DNA of 64,000 nt from OM182 bacterium MED-G28 (GTDB lineage Bacteria > Pseudomonadota > Gammaproteobacteria > Pseudomonadales > Pseudohongiellaceae), in the NCBI GenBank assembly GCA_002457215.1, contig NTJZ01000002.1, positions 295,788-359,787 on the forward strand, written 5' to 3'. The notes under the pieces were generated by a model that made no database searches, was not told the DNA's origin, and saw only the letters and a list, made by a program, of their open reading frames with translations. The position numbers and the translations under genes are program-made. Below, piece by piece: positions 8,188 through 16,683 of this stretch; the first letter of the stretch is position 1, and each line of letters begins with the position of its first letter.

Positions 8188-8829
8188 ATGCCAAACGATC
8201 ATGACCAAGATCACACGGAACCACCTTCTGATATTGTTTTAAAGGTCAAAGCACTGGAAAGTTTGTTAGTTGAAAAAGGACTGGTGAACGCGGCAGCGCT
8301 CGACGAAATTATTGAGACTTACGAGCACAAGGTAGGCCCCCGCAATGGTGCTCATTTAGTCGCAAAAGCTTGGCATGATTCGGATTTTAAAGAAAAGCTC
8401 TTAGAAAACCCAACTGAAGCTGCAGCAGCGCTCGGTTATGTTGGCAGGCAGGGAGAACATCTTCGGGTCGTCGAGAATACACCTTCTCAGCATAATTTAG
8501 TTGTTTGTACTCTTTGTTCTTGTTATCCGTGGACAGTGTTGGGATTACCGCCAGCCTGGTATAAGTCTGCTCCCTACCGCTCGCGTGTTGTCAGTGAGCC
8601 TCGATCAGTGTTACGTGAGTTCGGCACCGAATTAGAAAACGAAGTCGTGATTCGAGTCTGGGACTCTACCTCAGAAATGCGCTACTTGGTTTTACCATTG
8701 CGACCAGCAGGCACTGATGGGTGGACCGAGGCACAGCTGCAGCAACTAGTTTCTCGAAATTCAATGATTGGTGTCGAACTCGCCAAATCCCCAGCCGAAA
8801 TAAATCAGACCAATCAAGGCATCGAATAA
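8188..8829 (+). CDS. Nitrile hydratase alpha subunit, cobalt type
   Basis: This 213-residue protein carries the metal-binding claw V-C-T-L-C-S-C with ligands Cys107, Cys110 and Cys112. Thr after the first Cys is the pattern of Co(III) enzymes; Ser is usual in Fe enzymes. The next residues Y-P-W-x-V-L-G-L-P-P-x-W-Y-K and P-R-x-V-L-x-E-F-G are family signatures. The enzyme hydrates nitriles to amides in the cytoplasm as an alpha-beta heterodimer, with the two outer cysteines oxidised after metal loading. Its stop TAA overlaps the beta-subunit ATG (TAATG), giving translational coupling. Thiocyanate hydrolase shares this motif but has three structural subunits, so nitrile hydratase fits better. 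Confidence 0.93.
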   Translation: MPNDHDQDHTEPPSDIVLKVKALESLLVEKGLVNAAALDEIIETYEHKVGPRNGAHLVAKAWHDSDFKEKLLENPTEAAAALGYVGRQGEHLRVVENTPSQHNLVVCTLCSCYPWTVLGLPPAWYKSAPYRSRVVSEPRSVLREFGTELENEVVIRVWDSTSEMRYLVLPLRPAGTDGWTEAQLQQLVSRNSMIGVELAKSPAEINQTNQGIE

Positions 8830-9491
8830 TGCAGGGTGGGCATGATCTTGGTGGTAAGCAAGGGCTGGGTCCAATAAACCCGGAATCTGAAGCGGAAGAA
8901 CCTGTGTTTCATTCGGAATGGGAACGGAGGATATTTGGCTTAACCTTGGCAACAGGTATGCTGGGAAAATGGAATATTGATCAGTCGCGATATGCCCGCG
9001 AGCGTCAGCATCCCATCAGCTATCTAGAGAACTCCTACTACGAGAATTGGTATGAGGGCGTCAGTAAACTACTAGTAGAGAAGGGACTTATAAGTGAAGC
9101 AGAACTTCTCAGTGGAATATCGCAACAAACAGTAAGTCGAGAATTTCATGTCCCGACCAGAGAAGACGTAAAAAAAATTCTAAGTTCTGGGGGGCCAACC
9201 GAAATGAGGCTAGATGTGGGGCCTGTATTTTGTGTTGGTGATCATGTAAGAGTTATACGAAATTTCACGCATGGGCACAGTCGCGTGCCCGCTTATGTGC
9301 AAGGCTGTGTTGGCAAAATAGAAATTCATCATGGGGGACATATTTTTCCAGACAAGAGTGTTGAGGGGCTTGTTTCTGGGGAACATTTATATGCAGTCCG
9401 ATTTTCTGGGAAAGAACTCTGGAGATCTGATATTAGAAACGATGAAGTGATAATTGATTTGTGGGAACCCTATCTAAGGTCCTCAAATTAA
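8829..9491 (+). CDS. Nitrile hydratase beta subunit
   Basis: The start is the ATG at 8829 inside TAATG; an upstream in-frame extension is ignored because the typical N-terminus M-x-G-x-H-D-x-G-G begins here. The protein has 220 residues. It has the helical N-terminal half (E-W-E-R-R-x-F-G-L-T, then Y-Y-E-N-W) and a C-terminal SH3-like domain with G-H-S-R-V-P-A-Y-V-Q-G-C-V-G, whose Arg is one of the residues that contact the oxidised cysteines of the alpha subunit. It completes the active heterodimer. Its stop overlaps the accessory gene start in another TAATG. Confidence 0.92.
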   Translation: MQGGHDLGGKQGLGPINPESEAEEPVFHSEWERRIFGLTLATGMLGKWNIDQSRYARERQHPISYLENSYYENWYEGVSKLLVEKGLISEAELLSGISQQTVSREFHVPTREDVKKILSSGGPTEMRLDVGPVFCVGDHVRVIRNFTHGHSRVPAYVQGCVGKIEIHHGGHIFPDKSVEGLVSGEHLYAVRFSGKELWRSDIRNDEVIIDLWEPYLRSSN

Positions 9492-9826
9492 TGGAGAACT
9501 TTCCTACCCAGCCTCAAGATGATAGTGGCCCTATATTTAATGAGCCATGGGAAGCACAAGCTTTTGCGCTTGTCTTAGCCCTACACAAAGCTGGGAAATT
9601 TAGCTGGAGTGAATGGGCAAAGTATCTCAGTGAAGAAATTAATTTAGCACAACAAACTGGAGATCTAGATTTCGGCGACACATACTATCAGTATTGGTTA
9701 AGGGCGCTTGAGAAAATCACTTTGGCGAAAGGCTTGACTACAAATACGGACCTTATGGACAAGACAGAACAGTGGCGCCAAGCTTATTTGACTACCCCTC
9801 ATGGTCATCCGATTGATTTAAATTAA
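9491..9826 (+). CDS. Nitrile hydratase accessory (activator, beta-N-terminal-like) protein
   Basis: The start is the ATG at 9491, overlapping the beta-subunit stop. The 111-residue protein resembles the N-terminal half of the beta subunit (I-F-N-E-P-W-E-A-Q-A-F-A-L-V-L-A-L, then W-S-E-W-A-x-Y-L and Y-Y-Q-Y-W). This is the pattern of the small activators that deliver cobalt to the alpha subunit by subunit exchange. It lacks the beta-barrel half. Its place as third gene supports the role. The gene order alpha-beta-activator is common for Co-type enzymes. Confidence 0.85.
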   Translation: MENFPTQPQDDSGPIFNEPWEAQAFALVLALHKAGKFSWSEWAKYLSEEINLAQQTGDLDFGDTYYQYWLRALEKITLAKGLTTNTDLMDKTEQWRQAYLTTPHGHPIDLN

Positions 9827-9992
9827 ATATGTTGGAGGGATAGGTGTTGCCCGACAAAAAATATAAATAAAATCGCTGATTTGTTAAATTACCGATTGGC
9901 AATTTTCTCGCACATGATTATGATTCTCTTTGCTGTCAAAAAACCAGCTACTAAGTAGATCCTCGAAAATAAGCTGAAACCAATAAAAAGAT

Positions 9993-10595
9993 ATGGCAGG
10001 AAGACCACGAAAAGCTGAACCCGAAGTAGCACTGGCGGCAGCCATGAATGCTTTCTGGGAAAAAGGCTATGAATCTACATCTATGTCAGACCTCACGGAG
10101 GCAACCGGCTTACACAAAGCCAGCCTTTATAAGACTTTTGGTGATAAACATCAGCTTTTCGTTTCTGCGCTTAAGCTCTATTTCAAAAAATCCTCGAAAG
10201 CTCAAAAAGAAAGTCGCAATGGTGAAGAAAATCCTATTAACGCCATTAGAAATTCGGTTGATACAACAATAAATCAGTGCGCAGAAGGCAAGGGCTGCCT
10301 AGCTGTCAACTCGCTAATCGAAGTCGCGCCTTTTGATGCTGAAATTGATCGCATACTAAAACAATTTCGACAGCGTTTAGATGAACACTTGGCTGGTCTC
10401 GTGGATGAGGCAAAATCTGTCAAACTTGTTTCAGGCTCAGTTGATACCAAGGAAGCGGTGCGTATGATTTCTATATTTTTGCATGGTCTTTCTGCCAACA
10501 TGGCAGCAGGCATGAGCGCCAATAAGGCACGGGCGCTGTTGCATGGTCAATTAGATCTAGTGCTGACTGCACGCAAAAAGGCGCATCAGTCTTAG
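9993..10595 (+). CDS. TetR/AcrR-family transcriptional regulator
   Basis: The protein has 200 residues. An N-terminal TetR helix-turn-helix (G-R-P-R-K, then F-W-E-K-G-Y-E-S-T-S-M-S-D-L and the recognition helix K-A-S-L-Y-K-T-F-G-D-K) occupies about residues 3-55. The C-terminal ligand domain includes G-C-L-A-V-N-S-L, common in the AcrR-like group. It lies 166 bp after the nitrile hydratase operon on the same strand and is a plausible local repressor. The inverted repeat near 8134 is a candidate target, but no copy of that repeat was found in front of this gene. Confidence 0.9.
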   Translation: MAGRPRKAEPEVALAAAMNAFWEKGYESTSMSDLTEATGLHKASLYKTFGDKHQLFVSALKLYFKKSSKAQKESRNGEENPINAIRNSVDTTINQCAEGKGCLAVNSLIEVAPFDAEIDRILKQFRQRLDEHLAGLVDEAKSVKLVSGSVDTKEAVRMISIFLHGLSANMAAGMSANKARALLHGQLDLVLTARKKAHQS

Positions 10596-10861
10596 TTTGA
10601 TTTCTTAGGGTTATTGCTGACAGAAATTTGATCCGGCTATAACACTTTATCTGGTCACTGCTCAGTGAATCAGGTTTGTTTAGAGGCCCCTTTATTTTTT
10701 CTAGAGTAAACCCTGCTTCTTATTTTAAGCAATATTGTCAAAAGTTAAATATTTGGAGTGAAGCAGGCTTTAATCAAAAAAAGGTAAATGCGCGAGGACA
10801 AAAAAGCTTAGCGCTAATTTTTGCCAATCTGGTTTTGTATTAGAGCAACAACTGAATCAGT

Positions 10862-11662
10862 CTACTTTGGATACCAGTCGCCGCGACGAAATTCGATGCC
10901 GCTGTCAGTTAATTCGCGTTCAAATGCATCGAGGGACTCTGCGACATTTAAACCTCCAGGAAGGGTTGAGCCGGCAAAATCAGGATTACCTAGGCGCCGA
11001 ACCCAATCTTGGTCGAAGTGGTAAGTGTAGACAACTTCCGGGCTAAGAATTTTGGTGCAGTCAGCAGCTGCTTTTGGAGTCATGCGTGCGAGAGGAATAT
11101 TCATGGGCATGAAGGCTACATCAATGTCTTGCAAAGCTTTTATTTCATCCACGCATTCGGTTACTCCAGCAAAGAAAAACTTTTTACCACCCAAGGTGAG
11201 AACATATCCATTGGCATCGCCTTTTGGGTGCTCAGGAGCTCCTAGTATAATATCGTAAGCGGCTACCGCTTCAACTGTGACACCTGCTACTTTTAGTAGT
11301 TCTCCATTGATTGCTACAACCGCATTAGGAAGTTGGGCTAATCCATTCTCTGCTATTACAACACTGGTAGAGGTATCACTTAAGTCAGCTATTGCTCCAG
11401 TGTCTAAATGATGCCCAGGGCTATCTGTGACCAGGATTAAATCAGCAGTTTTAGCATGAGAGATATCTATGGGCGCCCAAGGGTCAACTTGAACAACAAA
11501 TCCATCGTATTCCAGTTGTACGCTCGAATGGACCAATGGCGTGATTTCAATTATTCCATTGCTGCCAGCAATAGAATCAGCTGTAGCTGTGTTGCCGAAT
11601 AGAAGCAAAGAAAGGCATAGTAAAATCGAACGATTTAGGTTTGAGATAGCTAATTTATGCAT
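10862..11662 (-). CDS. Exported metallo-beta-lactamase-fold protein with degenerate metal site
   Basis: This 266-residue protein begins with a Sec signal (cleavage near TATA-D at about 28). The fold resembles UlaG-like MBL hydrolases: I-E-I-T-P-L-x-H-S-S-V-Q-L, D-P-W, then the loop that normally reads T-H-x-H-x-D-H. Here that loop is T-D-S-P-G-H-H (79-85), and the later G-D-T-E element reads G-V-T-E. At least three expected ligands are therefore lost, so ordinary two-zinc hydrolase activity is doubtful. It may bind a ligand only, or use a rearranged site. It is divergent from the molybdenum hydroxylase operon. Confidence 0.75.
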   Translation of the reverse strand: MHKLAISNLNRSILLCLSLLLFGNTATADSIAGSNGIIEITPLVHSSVQLEYDGFVVQVDPWAPIDISHAKTADLILVTDSPGHHLDTGAIADLSDTSTSVVIAENGLAQLPNAVVAINGELLKVAGVTVEAVAAYDIILGAPEHPKGDANGYVLTLGGKKFFFAGVTECVDEIKALQDIDVAFMPMNIPLARMTPKAAADCTKILSPEVVYTYHFDQDWVRRLGNPDFAGSTLPGGLNVAESLDAFERELTDSGIEFRRGDWYPK

Positions 11663-11906
11663 AGTTTTATTCTTATTTTTGAGAATGGGTGGAATGCTCT
11701 GACTAAGAGTATATGCCGAAGGTTTTTAACTTGGAATCTGAGAACAAAAAATTATGTCGCTTTAGATGCACAATAGCTGTTATTTAAGGGTCTCCAAAGT
11801 CGTTTTATGTGCCGGGCGAAATGCCTTGCAAGCCCCATCCCCAGCCGGATATAGTCCATAGCTAACAAGAAATAATGATAATCGCCAGCGAATGAGGAGC
11901 AGCCCC

Positions 11907-12590
11907 ATGCGCAACAAAGATAAGCGGGACAATCGGTCTGACTTAGACTCGAATATAGACTCTGTGGTGAAGTATGCAGATCCAACCCAGGGCCTTGACC
12001 CACAACAACAGTCCAGGCGCGACTTCTTAGAGGGGTCCGGAGCGGCAGTAGTTGCTGGTGCTGGAATCTCAGCACTCGGAATATCAACGGCCCAAGCCCA
12101 ATCTTCGAATTCTGCAGCCAGAACCGCAATTAGCGTTACAGTTAATGGCATTCAGCACAGTTTGGAAGTGGCGGACCACTGGACGCTCGCTGAACTCCTA
12201 AGAGATGAGTTGGATTTGACCGGAACCAAGATTGGCTGCAATCGCAGTGAGTGTGGCGCGTGTACGGTTTTAATGGATGGTCAACCAATCTACTCATGTA
12301 GCCAATTAGCTGTGTGGGCCAATGGAGCCATCATTCAAACTGTGGAAGGCTTGGCAGTCAATGGCGAATTAAGCCCTGTGCAAGAGGCTTTTGTCGTGAA
12401 TAATGGACCTCAATGTGGGTTTTGTACTCCAGGCCAATTAATGACAGCGACAGCACTTTTAAACAACAATCCCTCACCGACCGCTGATGAAGTAAAAGAC
12501 GCGATGGTAGGAAACCTTTGCCGCTGTTCCAATTACAACTCGATCGTTGAAGCTGTGGTTATGGCAGGCGAAGAAGGAGGTGTGGCATGA
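11907..12590 (+). CDS. 2Fe-2S subunit of a periplasmic molybdenum hydroxylase (PaoA-like), Tat-exported
   Basis: I prefer the ATG at 11907 because GAGGAG lies seven bases upstream; ATG 11892 is also in frame. The protein is about 227 residues. A long N-terminal region carries a twin-arginine motif (S-R-R-D-F-L, Arg37-Arg38) and a hydrophobic stretch ending A-Q-A. A plant-type ferredoxin domain follows with C-x4-C-G-A-C-x11-C, and then a second 2Fe-2S domain with C-G-F-C-T-P-G and C-R-C. This is the electron-transfer subunit of the xanthine dehydrogenase/aldehyde oxidoreductase family. As in PaoABC, this subunit is the only one with a signal, so the folded complex is probably exported together. 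Its TGA overlaps the next ATG. Confidence 0.92.
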   Translation: MRNKDKRDNRSDLDSNIDSVVKYADPTQGLDPQQQSRRDFLEGSGAAVVAGAGISALGISTAQAQSSNSAARTAISVTVNGIQHSLEVADHWTLAELLRDELDLTGTKIGCNRSECGACTVLMDGQPIYSCSQLAVWANGAIIQTVEGLAVNGELSPVQEAFVVNNGPQCGFCTPGQLMTATALLNNNPSPTADEVKDAMVGNLCRCSNYNSIVEAVVMAGEEGGVA

Positions 12591-14755
12591 GCGAATTAAC
12601 CCGTACTGGATTAGAGCCACTTAATACTATTGGCAATGAAACGGCACGTGTAGATGCTGTAGAGCGGGTGACAGGCCAGGCGAAATACACCCGAGATTGG
12701 AAATTACCAGGTATGCTCTATGCCAAAGTCCTGCGGAGTCCACATCCCCATGCCCGCATAGTAAGCATTGATACTACTGAGGCTGCAGCGCTTCCTGGAG
12801 TGAGGAGTATTATTACTCATGAAGATGCACAAGTGGTGTGGGGGTCAGGTTCAGTAAACGGAGGTCGTCAGTATAACGATCCAACGAAAGACGCGACTCT
12901 GCATCGCCGCTATATTTTTAATAATCCTGTTCGCTTCGTCGGTGATTCTGTAGCAGCAGTAGCTGCAACCGATCGTCATATCGCTGCTCAAGCACTGACA
13001 CTTATAAAGGTAGAGTATGAAGAACTGCCTTTCGTTCTAGAGCCTGAAGAAAGTTTAGCGGACGGTGCCCCGCAAATCTGGCCAGAAGGAAATCTCTGTC
13101 CAGATTTCCGTGGGGAGCTTAATCCTATGGTTTCCGATATAGGTGATGTAGAAGCAGGCTTCGAAGAAGCTGATCGCGTCTTCGAGGAACGTTATGAAAC
13201 CAGCTTTATTCACAATGCTCAAATGGAACCTCGCTGTGCTCTGGCCCATTGGCAGAGAGATAAGCTGGTGCTTTACACGCCTTCGCAAGGTATTTCGAAT
13301 TGTCGTCATGATACTGCTCGAGATCTCGGTTTGGAAGATCATCAGGTTCAGGTAATTACCAAATATATGGGCGGTGGATTTGGTAACAAGAACCAGAATC
13401 AAGACGCAGACCTTGTAGCAGCTACCCTTTCACGACGAGCCGGCGTTCCGGTGATGTTGGAGTATTCTCGCCGAGAAGATTGGCTTGGTGTTCATGGTCG
13501 CTGGCCAACAGTGCAAAACTATAAAATAGGCGTTAAAGAAGATGGAACTGTGACTGCGATGGAACTTCGTGGATACAGTGGAATGGGCCCTTATCGTAAA
13601 AACTCGGGTGGAATTAGCGGCATGGATGCTTATGGCTGCCCAAATCGCTATCGGGAAATTCATCCTGTTTATACTAATCGAACGACGTCTGGAAATTTTC
13701 GAGCACCATCGGAACCGCATGGTTTTTATGGTGTAGAAAATATGATGGATGAAGTGGCTTATCAGATTGGTATGGACCCAGTTGAGTTCACAAAAATAAA
13801 TATGCGTCGCCCCACCGAAGAGCAACAGTTTACAAACTATTCATTGGAAGAAGTTATAGATGATGGTGTTGAGCGCTTTAATTGGCAGGCGCGACGCAAA
13901 GTTGTACCTGGCTCAGATGATGGGCCAATTAAGCGTGGAGCCGGATTCTCTTTTATGATGTTTAGAGCCGGTGTCGGAACATCCAGCGCAATTGTTCGTG
14001 TGAATGCTCGTGAAGAATACACACTTTATGTCGGTGTTACCGACATTGGCCCAGGGGCCAAGACCACTATGGGAATGATTGCAGCAGAGGCTTTAAATGT
14101 GCCTTTGAGTCAGGTGGAGGTAGTTTGGGGTGATACCGACCGCTGTCCATATTCTGTAGGTGAGTCAGGCAGCCGAACTACGATCATGACAGGTATAGCG
14201 GTAGTGGAAGCTGTGCAAGATCTCCAACGCCAGATTGCTGACGGAGGTATGCCGTCAGGTAGTGATGTGTTAATCGCGTCTGCTTCTCCAACACCGACCA
14301 CCGATGGGAAGACCAGACAATGTTTTGGTGCACACTTCGTGGAAGTCGAAGTAGATACCCGCGTCGGTAGTACGCGAATTTTAAAATATACCGCTGTCCA
14401 TGAATCTGGACGAATAATTAATCCGACAACAGCGCGAGATCAAATTCGCGGTGCAACACTCCAGGGCATAGGCCAGGCACTCCATGAGAACTTGCTTTAT
14501 GACCCCAAAACTGGTCAGCCCTTAACGCCGGGTTATTACCGAGGTCGCCATCTAACTCACAAAGATATTCCAGATATCGATGTGCACTTTATTGAAGTGG
14601 ATGATGGATACGGACCTTTTGGTGCCAAGACAGCAGGTGAGTCGGGCATCATCCTAGCACCTGCTGCGGTAGCAAACGCAGTAGCAAATGCGACTGGCAA
14701 GCGCATGACGTCTTTGCCAATAACGCGAGATAAGATTCTAGGAGCAATGGCATGA
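12587..14755 (+). CDS. Molybdenum-cofactor subunit of aldehyde oxidase/xanthine dehydrogenase family (PaoC-like)
   Basis: This 722-residue protein has the family order: an N-terminal domain with G-Q-A-K-Y-T-R-D, the hammerhead-type region, Q-G-I-S-N-C-R and G-G-G-F-G-N-K (molybdopterin contacts), F-R-A-P-S-E, G-E-S-G-S-R-T, and the C-terminal A-G-E-S-G with the expected catalytic glutamate. It has no signal of its own and is predicted to leave the cell with the Tat-borne 2Fe-2S subunit. Substrates of close relatives are aromatic and aliphatic aldehydes; the true one is unknown. The start lies in an ATGA overlap with the small-subunit gene. No cofactor-maturation gene of XdhC/PaoD type is nearby. 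Confidence 0.92.
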   Translation: MSELTRTGLEPLNTIGNETARVDAVERVTGQAKYTRDWKLPGMLYAKVLRSPHPHARIVSIDTTEAAALPGVRSIITHEDAQVVWGSGSVNGGRQYNDPTKDATLHRRYIFNNPVRFVGDSVAAVAATDRHIAAQALTLIKVEYEELPFVLEPEESLADGAPQIWPEGNLCPDFRGELNPMVSDIGDVEAGFEEADRVFEERYETSFIHNAQMEPRCALAHWQRDKLVLYTPSQGISNCRHDTARDLGLEDHQVQVITKYMGGGFGNKNQNQDADLVAATLSRRAGVPVMLEYSRREDWLGVHGRWPTVQNYKIGVKEDGTVTAMELRGYSGMGPYRKNSGGISGMDAYGCPNRYREIHPVYTNRTTSGNFRAPSEPHGFYGVENMMDEVAYQIGMDPVEFTKINMRRPTEEQQFTNYSLEEVIDDGVERFNWQARRKVVPGSDDGPIKRGAGFSFMMFRAGVGTSSAIVRVNAREEYTLYVGVTDIGPGAKTTMGMIAAEALNVPLSQVEVVWGDTDRCPYSVGESGSRTTIMTGIAVVEAVQDLQRQIADGGMPSGSDVLIASASPTPTTDGKTRQCFGAHFVEVEVDTRVGSTRILKYTAVHESGRIINPTTARDQIRGATLQGIGQALHENLLYDPKTGQPLTPGYYRGRHLTHKDIPDIDVHFIEVDDGYGPFGAKTAGESGIILAPAAVANAVANATGKRMTSLPITRDKILGAMA

Positions 14756-15738
14756 AATCACTGACGAATATCAATGCGACTAGTTTTAATCAAGCGGTAG
14801 CGGCAGCACAGCAAGCTAGCGAACAGGGGCAGTCCGTCGCTTTTTCTGGCGGTGGCACCGATCTTCTGCAACAGGTCAAAGACGGCACCGATGCTGCCGA
14901 TGTCATTATCAATCTGCGCAGTGTGCCTGATGGTCGTATTATCGAGTCAAATGGTGCTGGTGTGTCTATTGGTGGCTTAGTCACTCTGACTGAAGTTTCA
15001 GAAGATCCTTTAGTAATCTCAGGTTTAGCCGCAATTGCTCAAGCAGCCGGTTCGGTTGGTACTCCTCAGATTCGAAACGTTGGCACCTTGGCAGGGAATG
15101 TTACTCAACGCCCATGGTGCTGGTACTATCGAAATGGCTTTAATTGTTTTAAAGCTGGTGGCGAAGAATGCTTTTCTGTTAATGGTGAGAATGGTCAGCA
15201 TGCTATTTTTGGTGGTGGTCCTTCTTACATAGTACACCCTTCAGATGTTGCGCCGGCGCTAGTCGCATTTGATGCGGTATTTCAGGTAACAGGTCCCAAT
15301 GGAGATCGTGAAGTATCGGCTGAAGATTTTTTTCTGCTGCCCATTACTAACCCAGTGCGGGAGAATTCTCTGTCAGAAAACGAACTACTAACAGGTGTAC
15401 GTATCCCCAATGTTTCTGCCAATACGGTGAGCACCTATCACAAAGTCATGGATCGAGAGGCTTGGACTCATGCTGAAATTGGTGTGGCTACTGTAATTCA
15501 AAGAGACGGCAATTCGGTGCAAGATGCGAAAGTCGTTCTCGCTGGCGTGGCGCCAATTCCCTGGCGAGTGCAAGCTGTGGAAGATTTTCTTACCGGCAAA
15601 CAAATTAGTGCAGCGGTGGCACAAGAAGCAGGTGAAATTGGTATTCAAGATTCACAGCCTCTGTCCAATAATGCACATAAGTTGCCGATGACGAGTGCAG
15701 CAATTGAGCGAGCGATATTGAGTTTGGCCGCTGGCTAA
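14752..15738 (+). CDS. FAD subunit of the molybdenum hydroxylase (PaoB-like) with an altered 4Fe-4S loop
   Basis: The protein has 328 residues and starts in an ATGA overlap with the previous gene. It has the FAD-binding motifs S-G-G-G-T-D-L-L and R-N-V-G-T-L-A-G-N, and the C-terminal CO-dehydrogenase flavoprotein domain (K-V-M-D-R-E-A-W-T). After the second FAD motif there is an insertion with Cys123, Cys132 and Cys140, the place where PaoB and HcrB carry an extra 4Fe-4S cluster. The expected fourth ligand, usually a Cys just before the x-x-V-H-P-S-D motif, is Ser158 here (TCT). The cluster may therefore be absent, of 3Fe type or Ser-ligated. It completes the three-subunit enzyme. Confidence 0.9.
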   Translation: MKSLTNINATSFNQAVAAAQQASEQGQSVAFSGGGTDLLQQVKDGTDAADVIINLRSVPDGRIIESNGAGVSIGGLVTLTEVSEDPLVISGLAAIAQAAGSVGTPQIRNVGTLAGNVTQRPWCWYYRNGFNCFKAGGEECFSVNGENGQHAIFGGGPSYIVHPSDVAPALVAFDAVFQVTGPNGDREVSAEDFFLLPITNPVRENSLSENELLTGVRIPNVSANTVSTYHKVMDREAWTHAEIGVATVIQRDGNSVQDAKVVLAGVAPIPWRVQAVEDFLTGKQISAAVAQEAGEIGIQDSQPLSNNAHKLPMTSAAIERAILSLAAG

Positions 15739-15753
15739 ATTCATGCATCCTAA

Positions 15754-16134
15754 ATGAAGCGGCGCGATTTTTTACTACTGCGAACTGAAGGCAACGAACG
15801 CGTCGCTCATTTGTCCTGTGAAAAATTATTTATGCATTATCAGGACCTTAATGCTGGATTTCAGCAGGGGAATAAGGAAGAAGGGATACCTGATGACGCT
15901 GATTGGTGGGCGGGTGAGCCATCTCTGCATATACGCAGAAGCGATCCGGAAACTTTCTTTCGCGGTGTGCTGGATGATCTCAAAGAAGTAAATGCTATCC
16001 AGGTCCAAGATATGGAATGGCTCGCTCAGGGTGAATTCCGGGTTAGAGTAGAAACATTGCTCACTGCCTTTAAAGCACGAGGCGGGGAAGTTAAGTACAA
16101 AAACAACAAGGAAACAAAAGTTTCGGTTGTTTGA
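15754..16134 (+). CDS. Unknown protein encoded directly after the molybdenum hydroxylase
   Basis: This 126-residue protein is encoded 15 bp after the FAD subunit gene, so it is probably in the same operon. It begins M-K-R-R-D-F-L-L-L, which mimics a twin-arginine motif, but no long hydrophobic stretch follows and a true signal is doubtful. Visible features are L-S-C-E-K-L-F-M-H-Y, a D-D-A-D-W-W patch and an acidic, helix-prone C-terminal half ending in a Lys/Asn-rich tail. I do not recognise a family. A helper in assembly or maturation of the upstream enzyme is possible from position only. Confidence 0.65.
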   Translation: MKRRDFLLLRTEGNERVAHLSCEKLFMHYQDLNAGFQQGNKEEGIPDDADWWAGEPSLHIRRSDPETFFRGVLDDLKEVNAIQVQDMEWLAQGEFRVRVETLLTAFKARGGEVKYKNNKETKVSVV

Positions 16135-16250
16135 TAAAACCAGGAAGTGATTGAAAAGCGCACATCGCCGTTAAGAACGGATATTGCTAACAAATCAGCT
16201 TACTAACGATTAACGAAACAAGCGGAATTATCTTGAGGCAGGAATCAATC

Positions 16251-16652
16251 ATGGAAACTATCAATAAAGTTACACAATCTTTTCTGATTATTCTGTCATC
16301 ATCAATTTTACTCACAGCATGTGGCGATAGCTCGCAACCAGCTGAAACAGCGTCCATTGAGAGTACTGCACGAGTAGCAAGTAATGTGTCCGCAGCTGAT
16401 GTTGCAGTTGATGATGGCATCCGGACGCAGGTTGAATCAGCTTTAGCAAGTGCGGCCGATCTTCCGGGTGGATTCACCGTTGAAGTTAACGAAGGTATTG
16501 TGTTGATTAGCGGTTCCATGGCTTGTGAAGATTGTGGTGGCCTCCGAACCCCAGGTAATATTGGTACTGTCCAGCAAAGCCTGGGTGGTGTAGTACGTGC
16601 GGTTCCAGGCGTCATGCGAGTAGATTTCGACCTTTCCTATCCATCTAATTAG
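16251..16652 (+). CDS. BON-domain lipoprotein
   Basis: I chose the ATG at 16251, preceded by an AGGA element, over an upstream TTG. The protein is about 133 residues. A lipoprotein signal ends in L-L-T-A-C (Cys24), followed by a low-complexity Ala/Ser linker. A BON domain follows with I-R-T-Q-V-E-S-A-L, a V-E-V-N-E-G-I-V-L-I-S-G core and V-P-G-V-x-R-V-D at the end. A C-E-D-C-G-G insertion inside the domain is unusual. BON proteins are envelope proteins thought to contact membranes or phospholipid. The exact role is unknown. Confidence 0.8.
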   Translation: METINKVTQSFLIILSSSILLTACGDSSQPAETASIESTARVASNVSAADVAVDDGIRTQVESALASAADLPGGFTVEVNEGIVLISGSMACEDCGGLRTPGNIGTVQQSLGGVVRAVPGVMRVDFDLSYPSN

Positions 16653-16683
16653 TCTCTCAATCTATCCTTAGAGTGCCTAACTA

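Noticed and set aside
10808..10817. Palindrome TTAGCGCTAA flanked by A and T runs downstream of the TetR gene
   Set aside because: A loopless 10-bp palindrome cannot form a normal terminator hairpin, and its position is not informative.
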